Shown piece by piece: positions 45,234 to 53,829 of a stretch of DNA of 64,000 nucleotides. This DNA comes from an uncultured bacterium. GTDB taxonomy: Bacteria; UBP6; UBA1177. The stretch spans positions 57,868-121,867 of the forward strand of contig CAJOFY010000003.1 of NCBI GenBank assembly GCA_905233945.1, written 5' to 3'. The first letter of the stretch is position 1; the number at the start of each line of letters is the position of its first letter. A program made the position numbers and the translations under genes. The notes under the pieces are model-generated. The model was not told the origin of the DNA. It did not search any database and saw only the letters and a program-made list of their open reading frames with translations.

Positions 45234-46418
45234 ATGGAAGACAAAGCAATCATTTGCGATGAAAGTGATTTGAGATCCAAAATCTACATTATTCGCGGAA
45301 AACAGGTGATGCTGGACTTTGATCTGGCTGAAATTTATGGGTATACGGTCAAGGCATTTAATCAACAAGTTAAGAATAATATTGAGAAATTTGATGATGA
45401 TTTCAGGTTTCAGCTGATTTGGGAAGAGATGCTCGAAATTTCTAAATGTTCAAGGTCAAAATTTTTGACCTTGAACGAAAAAGGCACTCGAGGGAGTAAT
45501 ATTAAATACCTTCCTTACGCTTTCACAGAACAGGGAATCTATATGCTGATGACTGTTCTTCGCGGCGATTTGGCGATTAAACAGAGCAAAATTCTGGTTA
45601 TCAGAAGCCGACAAGTGATGATTGACCGCGATCTTGCTGAGCTTTACGGTGTCGAAACCAAACGGCTTAACGAGCAGGTGCGCAGAAACATTGAAAGATT
45701 CCCGAAAGATTTTTGTTTTCAGCTTAATGACGGTGAAACAAAAGAACTGGTCGCATTTTGCGACCGGTTCGCCAGTATGAAACATTCCACGGTGAATCCT
45801 TACGCTTTTACTGAGCAGGGAATAGCAATGCTTTCGTCGGTTTTGAGAAGTCCGAACGCAGTCGAAGTAAACATTCAAATTATGCGTGCCTTTATCGCAA
45901 TGCGCCGCTTTATGCAGACAAACGCACAGGTCTTTCAAAGACTGGAGAGAGTTGAAAAACATCAGTTGGATTCTGATAAAAAAATCGATGAACTTTTCGA
46001 CAAAATGGACCGATACAAAATTGAAGACAAACAGGGAATTTTTTTCCAAGGTCAGATTTTCGATGCTTATGCGAAATTCGAGTCATTTATTGCCGAGGCT
46101 GAAAAAGAGATCATTCTGATTGACAATTATGTCGATTTAACGGTTCTGGAACGCTTGGCGAAGAAGAAAAACGGCGTCCAAGTCACGATTTTTACTTGTC
46201 CTAAGACTAAAATTACTCCTTTGGATATCCAAAAATTCAATGAACAATATCCAGTGCTTGAACTGAACCATACAGAAAAAATCCATGACCGGTTTTTGAT
46301 AATCGACAACAAAATCCTTTACCATATCGGGGCATCACTAAAAGATTTAGGCAAAAAATGCTTTGCTTTCGAAATCTTGGATTCATCGTGGATTCAAGAA
46401 ATTATGGGGAATATGTGA
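45234..46418 (+). CDS. Tandem ORF6N protein with C-terminal PLD-like domain
   Basis: The 394-residue protein has two ORF6N DNA-binding-type domains in sequence. The first (about residues 10-125) has IIRGKQVMLDFDLAEIYG and YAFTEQGIYMLMTVLRG; the second (about 125-235) has VIRSRQVMIDRDLAELYG and YAFTEQGIAMLSSVLRS. A coiled-coil linker leads to a phospholipase D-like tail with IDNYVDLTVLERL and HDRFLIID...HIGASLKDLG. ORF6N proteins are typical of phages and mobile elements. Usual versions carry one ORF6N copy. ATG 45234 is chosen though no strong ribosome site is seen. Function is unknown, probably host-DNA or defence related. Confidence 0.75.
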   Translation: MEDKAIICDESDLRSKIYIIRGKQVMLDFDLAEIYGYTVKAFNQQVKNNIEKFDDDFRFQLIWEEMLEISKCSRSKFLTLNEKGTRGSNIKYLPYAFTEQGIYMLMTVLRGDLAIKQSKILVIRSRQVMIDRDLAELYGVETKRLNEQVRRNIERFPKDFCFQLNDGETKELVAFCDRFASMKHSTVNPYAFTEQGIAMLSSVLRSPNAVEVNIQIMRAFIAMRRFMQTNAQVFQRLERVEKHQLDSDKKIDELFDKMDRYKIEDKQGIFFQGQIFDAYAKFESFIAEAEKEIILIDNYVDLTVLERLAKKKNGVQVTIFTCPKTKITPLDIQKFNEQYPVLELNHTEKIHDRFLIIDNKILYHIGASLKDLGKKCFAFEILDSSWIQEIMGNM

Positions 46419-46422
46419 AAAC

Positions 46423-47301
46423 CTAAAAACTGAATCCTACCAACGCATAAGCACCACCTTTTGTCGGCAGAACTGAAACATTGTTGAGTTCAAGATATTC
46501 GCCTTCTCTTTGCATTTTGCGTCCTTTGACTACAAGATATGTTCCACCGGCTATTGATCCAACGGTCAAGATTATACCAATACTCAACATTGTTTTTGAA
46601 GTGGTTGTTGGTTTATCATAGATACCTTCATTATTAGGATTTTCATCCATAGCTATAAAACTTAGACCGGTTAAAAGGACACCCGCAGTAGTTCCTATAA
46701 CCAAAACCGAAATTCCTGCATCGCGGTACATTTTCCCGTCATCTTTCAGTCTTGCGGCGGTTATTTTTCTGTCGGTTTCGGATTTTTCTCCTATTTCGCT
46801 TTGTTCTTTGTTCATGGCTGAATCATAAGCGTGGATCACTTTTTCGGCGATATTGTCAAGAGCTGTACTGAGCGATTCTTCTGAGCCGTCGTATTTCTCT
46901 CTTGCTCCGACAATTGTTGCTTCTTTGGCAAGATCGATAAGTTCAGAGGCAATAATAAAAGTTTTGCCGAGACGTGTGATTGTTGTCCGCAAAATTGTGT
47001 CTGCTGAAAGAGCCTGACCGAGCGGAATCTGGCAGTTTTTGTCGTTACATTCTTTGTAGGATTCCTTTTTCATCTCTTTTATCATCGCCTGTTCCTGCCG
47101 CTCTTTTGCGATAACCGTGTATTTGTTAGCGCTTGTTAGGGCACTGCGGAGATATTCTGTCGCATCGGAAAGGAGCTGCTTAGACAAAGTGCCGCTTCTG
47201 TCTTCAAATTCCATAACAGCGAGCCGGAGTTTTTCATCATCTTCGGCAAACATTTTGAAAAAAGCGCAGAAAAGCACGAAAACAATCAAAATTTTCTTCA
47301 T
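46423..47301 (-). CDS. CsgG/TolB-like secreted protein with two membrane segments
   Basis: The 292-residue protein has a signal peptide (KKILIVFVLFCAFFKMFA) and then LRLAVMEFEDRSGTLSKQLLSDATEYL and ERQEQAMIKEM, followed by GQALSADTILRTTITRLG and IDLAKEATIVGA. This matches the CsgG-type fold seen in outer-membrane secretion and envelope proteins. The C-terminal half has two hydrophobic segments (VLVIGTTAGVLLTGLSFIAM and MLSIGIILTVGSIAGGTYLVV) and a small beta tail. Function is unknown. It converges with the ORF6N gene, leaving 4 bp between stops. Confidence 0.7.
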   Translation of the reverse strand: MKKILIVFVLFCAFFKMFAEDDEKLRLAVMEFEDRSGTLSKQLLSDATEYLRSALTSANKYTVIAKERQEQAMIKEMKKESYKECNDKNCQIPLGQALSADTILRTTITRLGKTFIIASELIDLAKEATIVGAREKYDGSEESLSTALDNIAEKVIHAYDSAMNKEQSEIGEKSETDRKITAARLKDDGKMYRDAGISVLVIGTTAGVLLTGLSFIAMDENPNNEGIYDKPTTTSKTMLSIGIILTVGSIAGGTYLVVKGRKMQREGEYLELNNVSVLPTKGGAYALVGFSF

Positions 47302-47372
47302 TTTTCCATCCTATAAAACAATCAAAAACAAAAAATTTTAGAGAATTTCAAGTGGATGACAAGTTTTCGTCC

Positions 47373-47407
47373 TTGTTTTCAAACCGTTTTTCACTATAAT
47401 TCGCCGG
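47373..47407 (+). promoter_or_regulatory. Promoter of the WlbA-like pseudogene/pyrK operon
   Basis: TTGTTT (47373-47378) and TATAAT (47395-47400) are 16 bp apart, and CGCCGG (47402-47407) follows directly. The start codon at 47431 has GGAGG in front. The match to sigma-70 boxes is good. Confidence 0.6.
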
Positions 47408-47430
47408 TGCAACTTCAATTTGGAGGCAAG

Positions 47431-48469
47431 ATGACACTGAATTTCGCCCTTGTCGGCTGCGGCAGAATTGTCAAAAAGCATATTGACGCACTTTTGAATA
47501 TTCCGAAAGCGCGTCTTGTCGCGGTCTGCGATATTGTTCCCGAAAAAGCTGAAAAAGCGGGAAAAACAGCGGGTGTTCCGTGGTATACGAGCTATGACGA
47601 AATGCTTACGGCTCATCCTGAAACCGATGTTGTGAACATTCTGACCCCGAGTGGACTTCACCCGAAACACACAATCGACATCGTGAAAAAGTATAAAAAA
47701 CACATCGTCTGCGAAAAGCCTATGGCCTTGAAATTAAGCGACGCCTGTGCGCCTTTTCATTGTGAAGCAGAACCGCTTCAACCTGCCGGTTCAGATTCTG
47801 AGAAAAAAACTCGAAAACGGCGGTTTCGGGAGGCTTGTGATGGGAACAGTGCGCGTCAGATGGTGCCGGAAGCAGGAATACTATGATTCCGACCCGTGGC
47901 GCGGAACATGGGCTTACGACGGCGGAGTCATCACCAACCAGGCAAGCCATCACATCGACCTGCTTGAATGGATGCTGGGTGAACCTGTGAGCGTAATGGC
48001 AATGAACGGAACTTATCTCGTAAACATCGAAGCAGACGACACATGCGCCGCGATAATCAGGTTCAGAAACGGCGCTCTCGGAATAGTAGAAGCGACAACA
48101 GCGACGCGTCCAGCCGACCTCGAAGGTTCTCTTTCGATACTCGGTGAAAAAGGAAACTGCGTAATCGGCGGCTTTGCGGTAAACAAAATGCAGGAGTGGA
48201 ATTTCGAAGGCGAAACACCTGACGAAAGGAAGGAAATTCTTGAAAAATACAGCGAGAACCCGCCCAACGTCTACGGTTTCGGGCACATCCGCTACCTTGA
48301 AAGCGTCATCGACTGCATCGAAAACGGCAAACACGCACTTGTTGACGGCCTTGAGGGGCGCAAGTCGCTCGAACTTATAAACGCAATCTACGAATCGGTC
48401 GAAACGGGCAAGGAAGTCCATCTCGTTTTCGAGCCTAAAGAATCAAAACTCGGAAGAACAAATTTTTGA
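47431..48469 (+). pseudogene. Gfo/Idh/MocA oxidoreductase (WlbA-like), frameshifted
   Basis: The reading frame from ATG 47431 encodes the N-terminal NAD-binding part (FALVGCGRIVKKHIDALL, VVNILTPSGLHPKHTI, HIVCEKPMALKLSDA). At about 47745 the homology jumps to the next frame, which resumes as RLFIVKQNRFNLPVQ and continues through WRGTWAYDGGVITNQASHHIDLLEWMLG to the stop at 48469. Compared with relatives about eleven residues are missing at the joint, so this looks like a small deletion that also shifted frame. The intact family oxidises the C3 of UDP-N-acetyl sugars (WlbA/WbpB). An assembly error is possible. It lies 7 bp before pyrK. Confidence 0.8.
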
Positions 48470-48475
48470 GGAAAA

Positions 48476-49228
48476 ATGACTGTAAACAGCATCTGTTCAA
48501 TAGTTTCAAATGAATTTGTCACGAAAGACACCTTCTTGATGAATATCGCCTTTGACGAAGTTCCGCAGCCGGGACAGTTTCTCATGCTTTCAAAGCCTGA
48601 CGGCCTCATGGACCCTTTTCTGCCGCGCCCGATCTCGGTTTTCGACTGGAATGACGGCGTGCTTTCGCTTCTCATCAAGGTTGTCGGCAAAGGAACGAAG
48701 ATGCTTTCCGAAATGAGATCCGGAGAAAAACTGAGAATCACAGGATACCTGGGAAACAGTTTCCCCGATACGACTGAAAAACTTCTCTGCATCGGCGGAG
48801 GGATCGGCGTGGCGCCGCTTTTATACACGGCAAAAAAATCAAAAGCTGCTGACAAACGCTTTATCTTCGGCTTCAGAGATAAGGACTCCATTCTTTTGAA
48901 AGAAAAATTTGAAAAATTAGGCGAAGTAACAATTACAACCGATGACGGAAGCTACGGCCTTAAAAAATATCCGCACGAAGTGCTTGAAACCCTTATGGAT
49001 AAGGGGCTTGAGCCCAGTTTGATATGCACCTGCGGGCCTGTAATCATGATGGACTGCGTTGAAAAAGTTTTCGCAAGATATGGAAGAGGCGAGCTTTACA
49101 AATCCTACGAATCGACAATGGGCTGCGGCATAGGAGCGTGCCTCGGCTGCAGGATAGAAACTCCCGGCGGCAGCTTTTTAGTCTGCAAGGAAGGCCCTGT
49201 ATTTAAGACAAACCGGAGGGAAAAATGA
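48476..49228 (+). CDS. pyrK: Dihydroorotate dehydrogenase electron transfer subunit
   Basis: The 250-residue protein has an FAD-binding region (PRPISVFDW and LSLLIKVVGKGTKML), the NAD-binding motif CIGGGIGVAPLLY and a C-terminal [2Fe-2S] site with cysteines in MGCGIGACLGCRIETPGG and LVCKEGP. PyrK passes electrons from the class 1B PyrD flavin to NAD. No pyrD is adjacent, unlike most genomes; it must lie elsewhere, or this protein serves another flavoenzyme. Its stop overlaps the next gene start (ATGA). Confidence 0.9.
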   Translation: MTVNSICSIVSNEFVTKDTFLMNIAFDEVPQPGQFLMLSKPDGLMDPFLPRPISVFDWNDGVLSLLIKVVGKGTKMLSEMRSGEKLRITGYLGNSFPDTTEKLLCIGGGIGVAPLLYTAKKSKAADKRFIFGFRDKDSILLKEKFEKLGEVTITTDDGSYGLKKYPHEVLETLMDKGLEPSLICTCGPVIMMDCVEKVFARYGRGELYKSYESTMGCGIGACLGCRIETPGGSFLVCKEGPVFKTNRREK

Positions 49229-50238
49229 AAAAGACGACGATAATTTTTGTTCTTATTGCTTTCTGCGCTCTGATTTTCGGCTGCGGCAGCGTTGACAAAA
49301 AAGGAAACGACGAAAAAGAGGCGAACCTCAAACTTCTTGAAGAGGAGAGCAAAGACGCAGCGTTCAACGAAGGACAGGAGTTTTTAAAGAAAAACGAATT
49401 CGAGAAAGCGATCGAATCTTTCAAAAAAAGCACGGTCAAAGACGCCGAGTTTTATATCGCCTACGCTTTGAACGCGCTTGGCCGCACCGAAGAAGCGAAA
49501 AAAGCCTTTGAGACCTGTGTTGAAAAAGGAGTTCAGAAGGTTGAATCATTTTACAACCTTGCTTTGATTTCCTATGATTCAAAAAATCCTGAATCGGCAA
49601 TAATTTATGCTGAAAAAGCTTTAAGTCTTAATCCGAAGCATATTGCAACTCTTTTTTTCTATGGAAATATGTTTTTTGTCGGAAATAATATGGACGAAGC
49701 TCTGAAATATTACAAAGAAGCGGAAAAAATTGATCCTGGATCGAGCGATATACAAACTGCGATTTTTGTGGTTTATCTACAGACAGAACAGTATGAAAAC
49801 GCATGGAAAATCAGAGAAAAGGTCGATAAGGACGCACCGGAAACAGTTTTGGCTGTTATGCAGCTTGCAGAAATGACGGGCAATTTCCTTGAAGGGGCAA
49901 AATTTGCGAAAAAGGAGCTCCTGAATGTTTCGCAGATAAGAAATCTGGCGAAAATCCTTTTCACAAAGGGCGGTGATTTGATTGAAGCCATCGAACTTGC
50001 GGAAAAAGAGGAGATCGCGGAAGGCAAATATTCGGTTCTCGACCGTTCCACAACAAAAGGAAGTGCCTACATTCTGGCTCTTAATTCTGAAAAAAATCTT
50101 TTTGTTTCATGTGAAACAAATCCGTCAAACCTTCTTCCGACCGAGGTTTCAGAGCAGGGGATCAAAGTTGAAGGCGTTGAAAACATCATACCGTTCAAAG
50201 AGATTTCAACCAAGCTTTCTGAGATCTGCAAAAACTGA
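49225..50238 (+). CDS. TPR-repeat lipoprotein
   Basis: The 337-residue protein has a lipobox (LIAFCALIFGCGSV) and four to five tetratricopeptide repeats between residues 45 and 200 (AFNEGQEFLKKNEFEKAIESFKKS, ALNALGRTEEAKKAFETC, NPESAIIYAEKALSLNPKH). The last 130 residues are not TPR-like. Such proteins assemble envelope complexes. Binding partner is unknown. It overlaps pyrK and converges with nudC with 4 bp between stops. Confidence 0.8.
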   Translation: MKKTTIIFVLIAFCALIFGCGSVDKKGNDEKEANLKLLEEESKDAAFNEGQEFLKKNEFEKAIESFKKSTVKDAEFYIAYALNALGRTEEAKKAFETCVEKGVQKVESFYNLALISYDSKNPESAIIYAEKALSLNPKHIATLFFYGNMFFVGNNMDEALKYYKEAEKIDPGSSDIQTAIFVVYLQTEQYENAWKIREKVDKDAPETVLAVMQLAEMTGNFLEGAKFAKKELLNVSQIRNLAKILFTKGGDLIEAIELAEKEEIAEGKYSVLDRSTTKGSAYILALNSEKNLFVSCETNPSNLLPTEVSEQGIKVEGVENIIPFKEISTKLSEICKN

Positions 50239-50242
50239 ATTT

Positions 50243-51061
50243 TTAAATCCCCTCTTTAAACATCTTCATCATTTCGTTGGTTAAGCTGATACTGTCCGGC
50301 TGCAGCTCGATCTCATCACGTTTGAGCCACTGCGCGAACTTCAGTTCGTTTTCGTCAAGGCGGATCTCGTTGTCACCATCAGCTTCGCAGAAAAAACCGA
50401 CTAAAATATCCTGCGCGATCCCCCACGGCTGCGATTTGTAGTAGCTGATGTTTGTGACCTTTATGCCGGTTTCTTCCATCACTTCGCGCGCCACGGTCTG
50501 CTCCAGAGTTTCACCGATCTCAGTAAAACCTGCGACAAGGGCATTGTGGTTATAACCGTTGCGATACCTCGTGACCAAAAGGGAGTCGCCTTTCGTGACA
50601 GCCACGATGACAGCGGGATTTATGCGGGGATAGACGGTGTTTCCGCATTTTTTGCAGACAAGAGCACGCTCGGTTTCGGAAAAGGAAAGTTCTGCCGCGC
50701 ATCTTCCGCAAAAGCGGTTATCCATGTACCAGCGCCACAAGTGATATGCCGTGAATGCGACAAGAAGATCAGCATTTCCGCAGTTTCCGCGCAGCTCACG
50801 CAAGCCCTGATAGCTAAAGCCTGCGAGCGAAATTTCATCCTGGGTGACGGCAAGAAAATAGCGTTTTTCATCCACTGAAAAGAGGTAAATTATTTTTTTT
50901 GTTGCCGGCGAATTTTTTGCAACCGGAAACAAAATGTGTCCGCTTTCCGCTTTAACGAGGATCTTGCCGTTTTTGTTAAAATAGAGAATGAAATCAGTCT
51001 CTTGAAGCTTTAGATTTTTAAAAGCGATATCGAATTTACTTGGACCAATGTCCTGGATCAT
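50243..51061 (-). CDS. nudC: NAD(+)/RNA-cap diphosphatase NudC
   Basis: The 272-residue Nudix hydrolase has a zinc ribbon (CGRCAAELSF...CKKCG), the Nudix box GFTEIGETLEQTVAREVMEETGI and SQPW after it. NudC cleaves NADH and removes NAD caps from RNA. The usual SQPWPFPxS reads SQPWGIAQDI here, a change in the specificity loop that may alter substrate. It overlaps the upstream CatA-like gene by 4 bp. Confidence 0.88.
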   Translation of the reverse strand: MIQDIGPSKFDIAFKNLKLQETDFILYFNKNGKILVKAESGHILFPVAKNSPATKKIIYLFSVDEKRYFLAVTQDEISLAGFSYQGLRELRGNCGNADLLVAFTAYHLWRWYMDNRFCGRCAAELSFSETERALVCKKCGNTVYPRINPAVIVAVTKGDSLLVTRYRNGYNHNALVAGFTEIGETLEQTVAREVMEETGIKVTNISYYKSQPWGIAQDILVGFFCEADGDNEIRLDENELKFAQWLKRDEIELQPDSISLTNEMMKMFKEGI

Positions 51062-51687
51062 GATTTTATCCTCAAACCTTCTATCTCTTTCTGCAGCTGT
51101 TCAAGAAATCTTGCCGCGTCCCCGCCGTCCATCTGGACATGATGGAACTGGAAAGAGACCGGCAGCGTGGTTTTGAAGAAGCCTTTGCGGTATTTTCCCC
51201 ACATCACCATCGGATTGCTGAATTTATCGGTGTATTGATTTATGATGTAGTCGAGTTCCGTCTGTATCATCGCCGATGTTCCGATGATCATACACCCTTC
51301 AAGATAACTGCTTCTGCACTCGTCAGCCGTTTTGACTGTAAGTTTCATATAGTCGCTGTTAAACTGCCGCAGATCATCCGAAAACGGAATGTCGCAGGAG
51401 TTGATTCCGCCTTTGACGTTTCTTACGACGACATTGACTGCGAGCGTGTCATACCGGAAGAGTTTTCCTCCTTCCGGCAGCGTGTAGAATTCCTTCATTC
51501 CGCTTGCAGCTCTGACTATGCACCAGCACATCAGCGTATTGAACTTTATACCGCTCTTTCCGCTCACTTTGAGCAGACGGCTCACATCCATCGTTTTTAC
51601 CAAAGTCACCATCGGCACAGGTGCCGTCATCCAGAGCCTGAAGGCTTCGGAACGGCTGCTTTCCTTGGGATCTATTTCTGTTTTCAT
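51058..51687 (-). CDS. CatA-like O-acetyltransferase
   Basis: ATG 51687 gives 209 residues with the chloramphenicol-acetyltransferase fold: the catalytic HHVQMDG (HHxxxDG) near residue 185, preceded by LPVSFQFH, and AVNVVVRNVKGG in the first half. ATG 51708 gives a slightly longer alternative without a clear ribosome site. The family includes true resistance enzymes and many related proteins of unknown substrate. The core is well kept, but no resistance can be claimed from sequence alone. It may be translationally coupled to nudC. Confidence 0.75.
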   Translation of the reverse strand: MKTEIDPKESSRSEAFRLWMTAPVPMVTLVKTMDVSRLLKVSGKSGIKFNTLMCWCIVRAASGMKEFYTLPEGGKLFRYDTLAVNVVVRNVKGGINSCDIPFSDDLRQFNSDYMKLTVKTADECRSSYLEGCMIIGTSAMIQTELDYIINQYTDKFSNPMVMWGKYRKGFFKTTLPVSFQFHHVQMDGGDAARFLEQLQKEIEGLRIKS

Positions 51688-51783
51688 TGGAACCCCTGAA
51701 TAAAACATCCGAAAAACGACCGATATTTTAACGATTTTTCAGCTGATTGGAATGTTTCCCTGCGGCTTGTATGCAGAACGAAA

Positions 51784-53352
51784 TTATTCTGAAAAGCATT
51801 GTTGCTTTGCTTTAGATAATTTTTGAATTGACCGGATTCTTTCTTTTGTTTCTTCCGACAGATTGTCGCAGCCATAGAATGCAAAATCACCGATTTTTTT
51901 AACAGAATCCGGAATGACGACAGAAACAAGACTGCTGCAGCCAGAAAAAGCACTTTCATTGATTTCTGTAACGGATTCAGGAATAACTAGGGAAACAAGG
52001 CCGGAGCACTCTCCAAATGCGCTGGAACCGATTCTTTTTACGGAATTCGGAATAACTATGGAAGTAAGAGAAGTCTGACCATGAAATGCAAGCCAATCGA
52101 TCACATTAACGGAATCCGGTATTACTGTGTTCGCGCAGCCGCAGATCAGTTTGTTGGTTTTTGTTTCAATTATAGCATTACAGTCGTTTCTGGAATCGTA
52201 TTTCGGATTGTTTTTGTCTACAATTATAGAAGTCAGTTTTCTGCAATTACAAAATTGGCCGGGACCGATTTTTTTAACTGAATCCGGAATGACGACAGAA
52301 ACAAGACTGCTGCAGCCTAAAAAAGCATAACCATTAATTCTCTTAACGGAATTCGGGATAACTATTGAAGTGAGGTTTGTACAGTTGCTAAATGCACTCC
52401 AATCGATTTCCGTAACGGAATTTGAGATATTTACCGAGGTAAGACTTGTGCACCCCCAAAATGCATTTTCACCGATTTTCGTAACGGAGTTTGGAATAAC
52501 TATTGAAGTGAGTCCGGAACATTTAACGAATGCATTATCACCGATTTTTTTAACTGAATCCGGTATGACAGTGCCTGCGCAGCCGCAGATCAATTTTTTG
52601 CTTTTTGTTTCAATTACTGCATTACAGTTGTCTCTGGAATCATATTTCGGGTTATTTTTATCTACGGTGATCGATGTCAGGTTTACACAATTGCTGAAAG
52701 CATCTTCGCCGATTTCTGTAACGGAATCAGAAAATACAACAGAGGTGAGACTAGTACAGCCGGAAAAAGCATACTCGCCAATCTCCTTAACTGATTCCGG
52801 GATAACTACGGAAGTGAGACTTGTGCAGCCCATAAATGCATAGTTACCGATTTTTGTTGCACACTTCGAAATAACAACGGAAGCAAGAGTTGTGCTGTCC
52901 TTAAAGGCCGAATCATCAATTATCTTTACGGAATCGGGAATAACTATTGAAGTAAGCCCGATGCAGTCACCGAATGCTCTGGAACCGATTTCTGTAACGG
53001 AATTAGGGATATCTATGGAAGTGAGTCTAGCACAGCCTGTAAATGCAAAATCGTTGATTTTCGTAACGGAGTTTGGAATAACGACGGATGAGAGTGTTTT
53101 ACACAAAGTAAATGCACGTTCTCCGATTTCTGTTAAAGAATCAGGAAGAACGATTGAAGTGAGTGTTTCGCTGTCGCGAAAACCATTTTTATCAATAATT
53201 CTTTCCACTGGTTTTTTTAGTTTTATAACTCCTTTGCCGTCCGCAAAATCGTGGGAAAAGGCTTCTTTCGCAATCCAATTGTTAAATTTTTTATTGGATA
53301 ATTTTTTGGAACTTTCATAACAAATAGTTATCGACAATGTTTCTGTTTCCAT
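51784..53352 (-). CDS. BspA-type leucine-rich repeat protein without signal peptide
   Basis: The 522-residue protein consists of about sixteen repeats of 23 residues of the LRR_5/BspA type, with a consensus of L-TSIVIPDSV-x-x-IG-x-x-AF-x-x-C-x-x-L. Two copies of a 35-residue insert (with NPKYDSR and NAIIETK-x-x-KLICGC) sit after the seventh and twelfth repeats. The N-terminal 50 residues have no signal or lipobox, so it is probably cytoplasmic or exported by another route. Related surface proteins mediate adhesion. Function here is unknown. Confidence 0.85.
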   Translation of the reverse strand: METETLSITICYESSKKLSNKKFNNWIAKEAFSHDFADGKGVIKLKKPVERIIDKNGFRDSETLTSIVLPDSLTEIGERAFTLCKTLSSVVIPNSVTKINDFAFTGCARLTSIDIPNSVTEIGSRAFGDCIGLTSIVIPDSVKIIDDSAFKDSTTLASVVISKCATKIGNYAFMGCTSLTSVVIPESVKEIGEYAFSGCTSLTSVVFSDSVTEIGEDAFSNCVNLTSITVDKNNPKYDSRDNCNAVIETKSKKLICGCAGTVIPDSVKKIGDNAFVKCSGLTSIVIPNSVTKIGENAFWGCTSLTSVNISNSVTEIDWSAFSNCTNLTSIVIPNSVKRINGYAFLGCSSLVSVVIPDSVKKIGPGQFCNCRKLTSIIVDKNNPKYDSRNDCNAIIETKTNKLICGCANTVIPDSVNVIDWLAFHGQTSLTSIVIPNSVKRIGSSAFGECSGLVSLVIPESVTEINESAFSGCSSLVSVVIPDSVKKIGDFAFYGCDNLSEETKERIRSIQKLSKAKQQCFSE

Positions 53353-53829
53353 TCTGATCTCCTAAAAAATTAAAAATAAAAAGGCATTTTTTCTGTTTTT
53401 CTACCATTTTTTACATAGCGGAAGCATCGTAGTAAAATTTTAGAAAAAGTCCAGAAAATCAGATGAGTTGGTTTCAGCAGATTGCGTTTTTTGCAGTAAC
53501 CGCGCTTGCTTCGACCAAGATTGGCAACCAATATAACAAATGCAGAATTCTTATGCTGTGATTTTAAAATAAGAAGCACTTTTTATCTTTTAAGCTACAA
53601 TAATTTCTTCTATAATTTTATTTTTAATTTCAAAAATCTTTATTATAATATTTACCGTTCCTTTGTTGATTGCAAACAGAATAAAAACCAATATTTTTGC
53701 GACAAGTAAAAACTGTTGGGGGTAAAAAAGCGACTGCCACGGTCCCTGGCACTGCCGAAACAGGAGAAGGGATACCGTGGCTTACAAGGAGAATGTTATA
53801 AGAAATTTTTTGTAAGTCAAGGATAAATT
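53353..53829 (+). other. 477-bp intergenic region between LRR and Abi-like genes
   Basis: This is AT-rich DNA between two divergent genes. It holds two TATAAT boxes on the plus strand (53611-53616 and 53644-53649) and, at 53715-53816, the candidate structured RNA listed separately. On the minus strand near 53350 lies TTTTAGGAGATC before the LRR start, a ribosome site. A 69-codon open frame at 53370-53579 on the minus strand is judged spurious. No further gene was seen. Confidence 0.7.
53715..53816 (+). ncRNA. Candidate structured RNA upstream of the Abi-like gene
   Basis: GCCACGGT (53736-53743) pairs perfectly with ACCGTGGC (53774-53781). Inside, CCCT (53744-53747) pairs with AGGG (53768-53771) across an AT bulge, enclosing a GC-rich loop with a further CTG/CAG pairing. 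Immediately after, CTTACAA (53781-53787) pairs with TTGTAAG (53810-53816). No T run follows, so it is not a plain terminator. The gene starts 13 bp later. Structured RNAs next to Abi_2-type genes (an abiF motif) have been reported; whether this one matches that model was not tested. Confidence 0.5.

Noticed and set aside
51058-51687. Chloramphenicol resistance gene
   Set aside because: The CatA fold and active site are visible, but many CatA-like proteins do not modify chloramphenicol, and there is no resistance context.
53370-53579. 69-codon frame on the minus strand directly upstream of the LRR gene
   Set aside because: It starts with TTG, has no recognisable homology and no good ribosome site. 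It lies in an AT-rich intergenic region, so a chance open frame is more likely.
53793-53801. Start codon with AAGGAG in the hairpin (53787-53795)
   Set aside because: It would encode only Met-Leu before a stop and the Shine-Dalgarno spacing is too short.
53715-53816. Cobalamin or TPP riboswitch
   Set aside because: A CAGGAG and a CACTG piece recall parts of the B12 box, but the full order of conserved blocks is missing, and the downstream gene has no link to vitamins.
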